From: CAZABP01 sp964483245
GTDB lineage: Bacteria; Planctomycetota; UBA1135; UBA2386
Reading direction: 5' to 3'
Assembly: GCA_964483245.1 (NCBI GenBank)
Contig: CAZABP010000073.1
Location: 1 to 18,030, forward strand
DNA length: 18,030 nucleotides
Below the pieces are notes generated by a model. It did not search any database and was not told where the DNA came from. It saw only the letters and a program-made list of their open reading frames with translations. Shown here one piece after another: positions 1 through 6,059 of the stretch; positions within the stretch are counted from its first letter, which is position 1; each line of letters begins with the position of its first letter. The position numbers and the translations under genes were made by a program.

Positions 1-1026
1 GAAGTCCCGCCGCCGTTCATCCCGGGTGAGCTCGTCGCCTACGGCGCCGGCTGCAAGGGCACCGGGCAGGCACCGGCCGGCACGATCGTGCCGCTGGCGC
101 AGGCGACCACGATGGGCAACTCGCAGAACGTGTTCCCGCATGGCCAGCCGAACATGCGCTACCAGCAGGTGTTCCTGTCGAGCGAGATCCCGAACCCGGC
201 TGTGCTGCTCGGCTACGAGCTGCGGCAGAACGACATCGTGGTCGGCCATGCCGCCGGCACGGCGATCCTGACCGTCATGCTCGGCTACACGAGCAAGGAC
301 AACAACACGCTGACGAACACCTACGCCACCAACGCCGACCAGGGCCCGCTGACGACGGTGCTGAACGCGATGACAGTCAACTTCCCATCGCTGAGCGGCG
401 TCAACACGGACCCGACCAAGTTCGCGGTCCAGATCATGTTCACGACGCCGTTCACGTTCACGCCGACCGGCGGGCAGAACCTGCTGATGGAGATCACGAA
501 CAGCGCGACGACGTTCTTCGCCAGCTACTGGGACGCTCACAGCCCGACGACCACGGCGCGGCTGTATGGGACTCCCACGACAGCAGCGACCGGGACCGTC
601 GCCCTGGGTTACGGGCTCGTCATGAAGCTCGTCACGCCGGGTGGCAGTGGTGCGGTGCCGACGTTCGGCAGCGCGGACAAGCCCCTGATCGGCGCGCCGT
701 ACACGCTGAACCTCGCGTTCGCGCGGGGCAACTCACCAGCCGCGATCCTGCTCGGCGCCAGCGACACGAAGTGGCTCAGCCTCAACCTGCCGTTCGACTT
801 CGGTACTGCAGCGCCTGGTTGCAAGCTGCTCGCCAGTGGGGAATACATGTTCCCGATCACGACGAACGCCAGCGGCACGGCATCGCTGACGCTGAACGTT
901 CCGAACGACAAGAGCCTGATCCAGCTCGTGTACTTCCACCAGACCGTGATCGCCGACCTGCCGGCCAACCCGGCCGGGCTGGTCTTCACGCAGGGTCTGC
1001 GCGCGAAGGTCGGCGGACAGCCGTAA
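1..1026 (+). CDS. Secreted paralog copy 1 (5' end outside window)
   Basis: The reading frame is open from base 1, so the gene starts upstream of the window; the GTG at 88 is internal. The visible 341 residues align end to end with the two downstream paralogs from their residue 15 or so (FIPGEL onward), and only the signal peptide and the first few residues are missing. The protein is rich in Thr, Ser, Asn, Gly and hydrophobic residues in a beta-strand pattern, with no catalytic motif I recognise. Two cysteines are conserved in all three copies (GAGCKG near the N-terminus, APGCK in the C-terminal domain) and could form a disulfide. The last ~115 residues (from VPTFGS to the end) resemble a C-terminal module common in large secreted paralog families of Planctomycetota; this is from memory of the family style. 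The function is unknown; a surface or extracellular structural role is an inference. The C-terminus is complete (TAA). Confidence 0.85.
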   Translation, partial: EVPPPFIPGELVAYGAGCKGTGQAPAGTIVPLAQATTMGNSQNVFPHGQPNMRYQQVFLSSEIPNPAVLLGYELRQNDIVVGHAAGTAILTVMLGYTSKDNNTLTNTYATNADQGPLTTVLNAMTVNFPSLSGVNTDPTKFAVQIMFTTPFTFTPTGGQNLLMEITNSATTFFASYWDAHSPTTTARLYGTPTTAATGTVALGYGLVMKLVTPGGSGAVPTFGSADKPLIGAPYTLNLAFARGNSPAAILLGASDTKWLSLNLPFDFGTAAPGCKLLASGEYMFPITTNASGTASLTLNVPNDKSLIQLVYFHQTVIADLPANPAGLVFTQGLRAKVGGQP

Positions 1027-1038
1027 TCCACCCGGATC

Positions 1039-1076
1039 TGGTCACGCGTGCGCCGCTCGGGGCTCACGCGTGACCA
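1039..1076 (+). terminator. 12-bp inverted repeat after copy 1, candidate terminator
   Basis: Arms 1039–1050 and 1065–1076 are perfect reverse complements (TGGTCACGCGTG / CACGCGTGACCA) around a 14-nt loop. The structure begins 13 nt after the stop of copy 1, a typical place for a terminator hairpin. No T-run follows, so it is not a classical intrinsic terminator; it may act as a T-less terminator, an mRNA 3' stabiliser or a protein site. Each arm contains the 8-nt palindrome CACGCGTG. Confidence 0.45.
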
Positions 1077-1111
1077 TCGGGACGGATGGGGTTGGGGATC
1101 GGGATGCGGCC

Positions 1112-1138
1112 GGGTTCGGGTTCGGGTTCGGGTTCGGG
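1112..1138 (+). repeat. GGGTTC hexamer array (4.5 units), G-quadruplex motif
   Basis: Four perfect GGGTTC units plus a final GGG give five G3 tracts separated by TTC, the canonical G3N3 quadruplex pattern, on the strand that would be in the mRNA of copy 1. Degenerate units (GGGGTTGGGGATCGGGATG) precede it from about 1088. The spacer lies between paralogs 1 and 2, and a similar array follows paralog 3. Confidence 0.8.
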
Positions 1139-1149
1139 AGCGCGCTAGC

Positions 1150-1211
1150 GGGGTGCAGGACCAACCACCGACCTTTACGCCGCGGGGGGTGCAGGTGGGA
1201 CCGGCACCCCC
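1150..1211. promoter_or_regulatory. Direct repeat plus dyad upstream of copy 2
   Basis: The 10-mer GGGGTGCAGG occurs at 1150–1159 and again at 1186–1195, 36 nt apart. Overlapping the second copy is an 8-bp perfect dyad, GGGGGTGC (1185–1192) and GCACCCCC (1204–1211), with an 11-nt spacer, abutting the -10-like TAGCCT. The position fits an operator covering the -35/-10 region. The dyad is not kept upstream of copy 3, so if functional it is specific to copy 2. It could be chance in G-rich DNA. Confidence 0.3.
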
Positions 1212-1277
1212 TAGCCTCTGGGGCGCTGCGTCGGCAGCCGCACCGGGAATGGCCCCGGGCGACCTCGGAAGTCCACC
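1212..1277 (+). promoter_or_regulatory. -10-like box and conserved 5' leader of copy 2
   Basis: TAGCCT at 1212–1217 fits a TANNNT -10 box. From there to the ATG at 1278 the sequence is about 90% identical to the region before copy 3, whereas the spacer further upstream is mostly unrelated. The leader contains a small stem (GCTGC 1225–1229 with GCAGC 1234–1238) and a second one (CCGGG 1243–1247 with CCCGG 1254–1258). The SD is weak (GGAAG at 1267–1271). Transcription would start near 1224, giving a leader of roughly 50 nt. Confidence 0.45.
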
Positions 1278-2345
1278 ATGCTGCTCACCTCCCTCGCCGT
1301 CGGGCTCGGCCTGACCATCGCTCCCTTGCCACAGTTCATCCCGGGTGAACTGAATCCCTATGGCGCCGGCTGCAAAGGCACCGGCCAGGCACCTGCCGGA
1401 ATCGTCGTCCCGCTCGCGCAGCGCACGGCGATGGGCAACTCGCAAAACGTGTTTCCGCATGGTCGCGCCAACATGCGCTACCAGCAGGTCTTCCTGTCGA
1501 GCGAGATCCAGAACCCGAACGTGCTGCTCGGCTATGAGCTGCGGCAGAACGACATCGTGATCGGTCATGCCGCCGGCACGTCGACGTTGACCGTCATGCT
1601 CGGCTACACCAGCAAGGACCACCAGACGTTGACCAACAACTACGCCGGGAATGCCGACCAGGGCGCATTGACGACGGTGCTGAACGCCGTCCCCGTCAGC
1701 TTCCCGGCTCTGAGCGGCGTGAATACGGACCCGACCAAGTTCGCAGTCCAGATCATGTTCACGTCGCCGTTCCCGTTCACTCCGAGCAGCACCCAGAACC
1801 TGCTGATGGAGATCCTGAACACCAGCACGGCGTCCCATGCCAGCTACTGGGACGCCGACGGCAGCACGACGACGGCGCGCGTCTACGGCTCGCCGTCCAA
1901 CGCGGCGACCGGGACCGTCGCCCTCGGCTACGGACTCGTCATGAAGCTCGTGACGCCCGGCGGCGGCGGCGCCGTGCCGACGTTCGGGAGTCCCGACAAG
2001 CCGGTCATCGGCACGCCGTACACGCTGAACGTCGCGTATGCGCGCCCCAACTCAGCGGCCGCGGTCCTGCTGGGCGCCAGTGACACGAAGTGGCTCAGCC
2101 TGACGCTGCCATTCGACTTTGGCGCCGCGGCCCCGGGCTGCAAGCTGCTCGCCAGCGGGGAGTACATGTTCCCGCTGACTACGACGGCGAGCGGGACGGC
2201 ATCGCTGACGCTGAACGTGCCGAACGACAAGAGCCTGATCCAGCTGGTGTACTTCCACCAGACCGTGATCGCGGACCTCCCGGCGAATCCTGCCGGGCTG
2301 GTCTTCACGCAGGGTCTGCGCGCGAAGGTCGGCGGACTGCCGTAA
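1278..2345 (+). CDS. Secreted paralog copy 2
   Basis: A 355-aa protein starting at ATG 1278, chosen because the same MLLTSLAVGLGLTIAP start is kept in copy 3 and the upstream shared leader is out of frame here. Residues 1 to about 16 form a short hydrophobic signal peptide followed by PLPQFIPGEL. The body is beta-rich, with the conserved Cys pair and the C-terminal ~115-residue module (VPTFGS onward, with LPFDFG, APGCK, LNVPNDKSL and LVYFHQ blocks). By eye about four in five residues match the neighbours. It is the most divergent copy between residues ~95 and 215, where copies 1 and 3 agree with each other. No enzyme motif, TM anchor or sorting signal is visible after the signal peptide. It has its own putative promoter and leader, so the copies may be transcribed separately. 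The function is unknown. Confidence 0.9.
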   Translation: MLLTSLAVGLGLTIAPLPQFIPGELNPYGAGCKGTGQAPAGIVVPLAQRTAMGNSQNVFPHGRANMRYQQVFLSSEIQNPNVLLGYELRQNDIVIGHAAGTSTLTVMLGYTSKDHQTLTNNYAGNADQGALTTVLNAVPVSFPALSGVNTDPTKFAVQIMFTSPFPFTPSSTQNLLMEILNTSTASHASYWDADGSTTTARVYGSPSNAATGTVALGYGLVMKLVTPGGGGAVPTFGSPDKPVIGTPYTLNVAYARPNSAAAVLLGASDTKWLSLTLPFDFGAAAPGCKLLASGEYMFPLTTTASGTASLTLNVPNDKSLIQLVYFHQTVIADLPANPAGLVFTQGLRAKVGGLP

Positions 2346-2365
2346 GCCGACGGTCGCAGATTCGA

Positions 2366-2399
2366 GGCGCGCAGACGGCCACCGGGGCCGCTGCGCGCC
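2366..2399 (+). terminator. Strong hairpin after copy 2, candidate terminator
   Basis: The outer arms GGCGCGCAG (2366–2374) and CTGCGCGCC (2391–2399) pair perfectly over 9 bp. After a single unpaired A at 2375, CGGCC (2376–2380) pairs with GGCCG (2386–2390), closing a 5-nt ACCGG loop. This gives 14 almost all G-C pairs starting 21 nt after the stop codon. No T-tract follows. Its sequence is unrelated to the hairpin after copy 1, but the position is equivalent. Confidence 0.5.
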
Positions 2400-2483
2400 G
2401 CGGTGAACGGCGCACTGCGGTGCTGCACGATGCATGTTCCAGCCGCTCCGTCACGGGGGGATGCGGTCGGGACATCGACGCTC

Positions 2484-2550
2484 TAGCCTCCGGGCCGCTG
2501 CCTTGGCAGCCGCGCCGGGAATGGCCCCGGGCGACCTCGAAAGCTCATCC
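2484..2550 (+). promoter_or_regulatory. -10-like box and conserved 5' leader of copy 3
   Basis: TAGCCT at 2484–2489 and the following ~60 nt match the copy 2 leader at about 90%. The first stem is here GCTGCC (2497–2502) with GGCAGC (2505–2510). The second stem, CCGGG-AATGGC-CCCGG, is identical to that of copy 2. Just upstream, the GGGGGG-ATGC-GG-CGGGAC string resembles copy 2 loosely. In copy 3 the leader happens to be in frame with the gene (an open frame reaches back to 2434), but in copy 2 the same leader is out of frame, so it is read as untranslated. Confidence 0.45.
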
Positions 2551-3618
2551 ATGCTGCTCACCTCCCTCGCGGTCGGGCTCGGCCTGACCATCGCTCCCAT
2601 GCCACAGTTCATCCCGGGTGAACTGAACCCCTATGGCGCCGGCTGCAAAGGCACCGGCCAGGCACCGGCTGGCGTCGTCGTTCCGCTCGCGCAGCGGACG
2701 GCGATGGGCAACTCGCAGAACGTGTTCCCGCACGGCCAGCCCAACATGCGCTACCAACAGGTCTTCCTGTCGAGCGAGATCCAGAACCCGAACGTGCTGC
2801 TCGGCTACGAGCTGCGGCAGAACGACATCGTCATCGGCCATGCCGCCGGCACGGCGGTCCTGACGGTCATGCTCGGTTACACGAGCAAGGACAACGCCAC
2901 GTTGACGAACACCTACGCCACCAACGCAGACCAGGGCCCGTTGACGACCGTGTTGAACGCAGTGACGGTCAACTTCCCGTCCTTGAGCGGCGTCAACACG
3001 GATCCGACCAAGTTCGCGGTCCAGATCCTGTTCACGTCACCGTTCCCGTTCGTTCCCAGCAGCGGGCAGAACCTGCTGATGGAGATCACGAACAGCGCGA
3101 CGACGTTCTTCGCGAGCTACTGGGACGCCCACAGCCCGACGACCACGGCGCGGCTGTATGGGACCCCCATCACGGCGGCGACCGGGACCGTCGCGCTCGG
3201 CTACGGCCTCGTCATGAAGCTCTTGACTCCGGGCGGCAGTGGCGCGGTGCCGACGTTCGGCAGCGTCGACAAGCCGGTCATCGGAACGCCGTACACGCTG
3301 GACGTCGCCTATGCGCGCCCCAACTCACCGGGCGCGATCCTGCTGGGCGCCAGCGACACGACGTGGCTCAGCCTGACGCTGCCGTTCGACTTCGGCGCCG
3401 CGGCCCCCGGCTGCAAGCTGCTCGCCAGCGGGGAATACATGTTCCCGGTGACGACGACCGCCAGCGGAACGGCATCGCTGACGCTCAACGTGCCGAACGA
3501 CAAGAGTCTGATCAACCTCGTCTACTTCCACCAGACCGTGATCGCCGACATGCCGGCCAACCCGGCCGGGCTGGTGTTCACGCACGGTCTGCGCGCGAAA
3601 GTCGGCGGAACGCCGTAG
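2551..3618 (+). CDS. Secreted paralog copy 3
   Basis: A 355-aa protein with the same length and start (MLLTSLAVGLGLTIAP) as copy 2. An upstream in-frame start at 2434 would add 39 residues before the signal peptide, but this is rejected because that stretch is the shared leader. There is a signal peptide at residues 1–16 or so, a beta-rich body, two conserved Cys, and the C-terminal module. The block around MEITNSATTFFASYWDAHSP and ARLYGTP is nearly identical in protein and DNA to copy 1, while QNPNVLLGYELRQNDIVIGH and KPVIGTPYTL follow copy 2; this mosaic suggests recombination between copies. The N-terminal half has the most conservative changes. It is probably exported. No partner can be named, and the gene converges on the minus-strand Trx/TPR gene with 129 bp between. 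Confidence 0.9.
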   Translation: MLLTSLAVGLGLTIAPMPQFIPGELNPYGAGCKGTGQAPAGVVVPLAQRTAMGNSQNVFPHGQPNMRYQQVFLSSEIQNPNVLLGYELRQNDIVIGHAAGTAVLTVMLGYTSKDNATLTNTYATNADQGPLTTVLNAVTVNFPSLSGVNTDPTKFAVQILFTSPFPFVPSSGQNLLMEITNSATTFFASYWDAHSPTTTARLYGTPITAATGTVALGYGLVMKLLTPGGSGAVPTFGSVDKPVIGTPYTLDVAYARPNSPGAILLGASDTTWLSLTLPFDFGAAAPGCKLLASGEYMFPVTTTASGTASLTLNVPNDKSLINLVYFHQTVIADMPANPAGLVFTHGLRAKVGGTP

Positions 3619-3620
3619 AG

Positions 3621-3710
3621 CGGGATCGGGTTGGGGTTCGGGATCGGATCCGGGTTCGGATCCGGGTTCGGGTTCGGGTTCGGGTTCGGTCGGGATCGGA
3701 TCCGGATCCG
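3621..3710. repeat. GGGTTC/GGATCC repeat tract between convergent genes
   Basis: The tract begins 2 nt after the stop of copy 3 and is built of GGGATC, GGGTTC and CGGATC variants. The core has four perfect GGGTTC units at 3664–3687, giving at least four G3-class tracts on the plus strand. Flanking CGGATCCGG motifs are palindromic and could form small stems in both transcripts. It fills most of the 129-bp gap between convergent genes, so a role in bidirectional termination is possible; it may also be simple slippage DNA. Confidence 0.75.
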
Positions 3711-3747
3711 GCTCGCGCCCGACCCGCAGGCGTGACGACGTTGCGGA

Positions 3748-5973
3748 TCAGCGCCGCCGCCGCCTCGGCGGTGGCACGCCGCCGCGCTCGTAGGCGGGGA
3801 GCTGCAGCAGTTCCGGATCGAGCTTGCTGAGCGCGGTCTCGAGTTCGGTGACCAGCTCGGTCTTCTGCTGCTCCTTCAATCGCGCCAGCAGCGTGCGGGC
3901 GGTGTCGGCCGGCGAGACGTTCAGACCATCCAGCGTCGCCGCCGACGCGGCCCGACGTTCGAGTGAGGCCAACAGGTGGCGCAGAGCAGCATCGAGGTCG
4001 CTGCGTTCGAGTGCGATGCGCGCGCGGCCGGCGAGCGCCAGCGCCACGTAGTGGTCACAGCCTTCGCGCTGCTCCGGATGCGCCTGCGCGAACGCATCGT
4101 AATGGGCGATCGCACGGTCGTAGGCAGCCAGGGCCTCGTCGGCGTGGCGCGCGCGCCGGTGGAATTCGGCGGCGACGATCGATGTGTAGCCGGCGAACCA
4201 GCGCAGGTTGGGCGATGCATCCGCCTGCTGCAGCATCGCTTCATAGGCTGGTTCGAGGCCGGCGACCCCCTTCTCCTCGAGCAGGCGTGCACGCAAGCGA
4301 TCGTGCAGCAGCCAGGAGTCCGGGAACCTTGCGAGGCCTTCGTCGAGCACCCGCGCCGCACGCGCGGCCCCGCCGAGCGCGCTCAGGAAGTCGTAGTGGT
4401 CGACGACCTGTATGTCGGTACCGAGCGGATGGCGCGCCAGCACCGAATACGCCGCGTGCACGTCGGTCAGCCACTGCGAGGGCCAGCGCTGCTTCTCGCG
4501 GATCGCGTCCGCGATCGCGCGCTGCCGCGCCTCGGCGAACAGCGCCAGCACGCGCATCGCAGTCGGGCTGCTCGCATCGGGCGGCATTCCGCTGACGGCC
4601 TTCGCCGCGTACTCCAACGCCTCCTGCTGGCGGCCGAGGTGATGCGCTGCGACCGCAATCGCGGCACTCGCGCGCCATGCCTCGGCACCGAGCTTCTCCG
4701 CCTCCTTGGCGGCGCGGTACGCATCTTCGAACCGCAGCTTCGCCATCATCTCGCCGGCCTTGCCGTCGCCGACGATGTCGCCGGTCGTGCCCTCGGTCGC
4801 GAGTGCGAGCAGCGCCTCGGCCAGCTCCACCTGCGCCGTCGCGTCCGCCGGCTGCGCCTGTGCGACCGCTTCGACCCGGTCGACGCGAGCTTCGACGGCG
4901 AGCGGATCGGGTGCCGGCGCATAGGTGCCCGACCCGGCGAGTGCGCGGGTCCAACCTTCGACGTCGAGCGCCGACGTGCGACTGGAAAGCCCCTTGTGCA
5001 CCGCGGCGAGCCGGCTCGCCTGCGGCGAAGCCTCACCGAGCTTCTCGAGCGCACCGACCAGGGCGTCGCGCTCCTTCGGCGCCAATTGTTGGCGCAGGGC
5101 AGCGCCGATCAGATCGACCGCGCCCGGTGACTGCGCCTGCAGCAGCGCCTGGCGCGCCTTGGCGCTGAGCTCGAGGTCGAGTCCGAACACCCCCAGCCGC
5201 AGCAGGTCGACCGGAGCCTGCTCGCCACAGGCGATCGCAGCCTCCAGCATCGCGCGGCGCTGCTCGGCATCGGCGTCGCTCCAGGCCTGCTCCACCGCAC
5301 TCTTGTCGGTGCTGTCGCGACTCGCGACCCGCTGCAGGATCGAGCGATCCCCCTTGACGATCGGCTTCGGCTGCAACGTGCGGTTCGCGATCCCATCGCC
5401 GATCGCCTTGAACACCGACGCCGTGTCCCAGGCATAGAACACGTCGTACTGCTCCTTGCCATCCAGCTCGACCATGATGTGGCGCGGCGCGATGCGCTGC
5501 CCATCCATGAACTTCTCGAACAGGATCGGCTCGATCGCGATGTGCTCGCCGCAGGTCACGCCGCCGAACCGCGGACACGGGATCCGATGGCCGTGCTCGT
5601 CGAAGTCGCGCGGGTTGTGCCGGTACACCGACGCAATGACGCAGACGTACGGCTCGTACAGCTTCGCGATGTCCGGCTGGCGGTAGCGGATCCCGGCGTA
5701 GTGCTCGCTCGCGATCTCACCATCCATGTTGATGCAGACCAGCAGCGGCTTGCCGGTCTCCTCGGCGACCGCGAGCGCGTCTTCCCAGGTGCGCTGCCAC
5801 TGGATCAGCACCGGCTTCTGCCAGTCCTCGGCCGTCGGCGCCGGCCACATCGCTTCGCGATCGACCTGCGGGCGTGGCACCGGGTCCTGGGCGCGGAGCA
5901 GCGGAAGCAGAACCGCGCAGCCAGCGACGGCTGCGGACGCACGGGAGACGAACGACATCATCGTGATCGGCAT
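3748..5973 (-). CDS. Exported thioredoxin-fold/TPR protein, no CxxC
   Basis: A 741-aa protein. The N-terminus (FVSRASAAVAGCAVLLPLLRAQ, from about residue 8) looks like a signal peptide; ATGs at 5961 and 5958 are alternative starts, and no SD distinguishes them. Residues ~50–195 resemble the thioredoxin-like domain of secreted planctomycete proteins: W(E)DALAVAEETGKPLLV on the first helix/strand, then a loop reading NMDGEIAS where a redox CxxC would be, and later a PRHIMVELDGKEQY strand pair. Without CxxC it is unlikely to be an oxidoreductase. Residues ~200–350 are helical. From ~370 to ~705 there are degenerate TPR-like helix pairs (ALEYAAKAVSGMPP, AARVLDEGLARFPDSW, ALAAYDRAIAHYDAF), typical of a protein-binding scaffold. 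The C-terminus is PPPRRRRR. It is transcribed away from moxR and toward paralog 3. The specific role is unknown; envelope protein interaction or stress response is an inference. Confidence 0.88.
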   Translation of the reverse strand: MPITMMSFVSRASAAVAGCAVLLPLLRAQDPVPRPQVDREAMWPAPTAEDWQKPVLIQWQRTWEDALAVAEETGKPLLVCINMDGEIASEHYAGIRYRQPDIAKLYEPYVCVIASVYRHNPRDFDEHGHRIPCPRFGGVTCGEHIAIEPILFEKFMDGQRIAPRHIMVELDGKEQYDVFYAWDTASVFKAIGDGIANRTLQPKPIVKGDRSILQRVASRDSTDKSAVEQAWSDADAEQRRAMLEAAIACGEQAPVDLLRLGVFGLDLELSAKARQALLQAQSPGAVDLIGAALRQQLAPKERDALVGALEKLGEASPQASRLAAVHKGLSSRTSALDVEGWTRALAGSGTYAPAPDPLAVEARVDRVEAVAQAQPADATAQVELAEALLALATEGTTGDIVGDGKAGEMMAKLRFEDAYRAAKEAEKLGAEAWRASAAIAVAAHHLGRQQEALEYAAKAVSGMPPDASSPTAMRVLALFAEARQRAIADAIREKQRWPSQWLTDVHAAYSVLARHPLGTDIQVVDHYDFLSALGGAARAARVLDEGLARFPDSWLLHDRLRARLLEEKGVAGLEPAYEAMLQQADASPNLRWFAGYTSIVAAEFHRRARHADEALAAYDRAIAHYDAFAQAHPEQREGCDHYVALALAGRARIALERSDLDAALRHLLASLERRAASAATLDGLNVSPADTARTLLARLKEQQKTELVTELETALSKLDPELLQLPAYERGGVPPPRRRRR

Positions 5974-6006
5974 GCGGGGAATCGTGGTGACCGGCAGCGG
6001 CGCAGC

Positions 6007-6012
6007 AGAGTA
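6007..6012 (-). promoter_or_regulatory. -10-like TACTCT for the Trx/TPR gene
   Basis: Read on the minus strand, TACTCT matches TANNNT and lies 33 nt before the start at 5973. It would give a short 5' UTR of about 25–40 nt depending on the start used. No convincing -35 is visible. It shares the 86-bp divergent gap with the moxR -10-like box. Confidence 0.3.
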
Positions 6013-6043
6013 TCCCGCCGTGCCGCTGTGCGGGCGTCCCCGT

Positions 6044-6049
6044 TACGCT
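6044..6049 (+). promoter_or_regulatory. -10-like TACGCT directly before moxR
   Basis: TACGCT matches TANNNT and is preceded by GT. Only 10 nt separate it from the ATG at 6060, so a transcript starting 6–8 nt downstream would have a 5' UTR of a few bases at most. No Shine-Dalgarno lies between it and the ATG (CCCGCCGCCG). No clear TTGACA-like -35 is seen. It would drive the whole moxR–batE operon. Confidence 0.4.
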
Positions 6050-6059
6050 CCCGCCGCCG

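Noticed and set aside
1086..1140. CRISPR or mobile-element repeat
   Set aside because: The units are 6-nt simple repeats without spacers; there is no cas gene, transposase or terminal inverted repeat.
609..1838. 409-aa minus-strand frame crossing copies 1 and 2
   Set aside because: It exists only because the paralogs repeat the same open shadow frame; it crosses both the hairpin and the G-rich tract.
2434..2550. 39-residue N-terminal extension of copy 3
   Set aside because: The same leader before copy 2 is out of frame, and the extension would bury the signal peptide; ATG 2551 matches copy 2.
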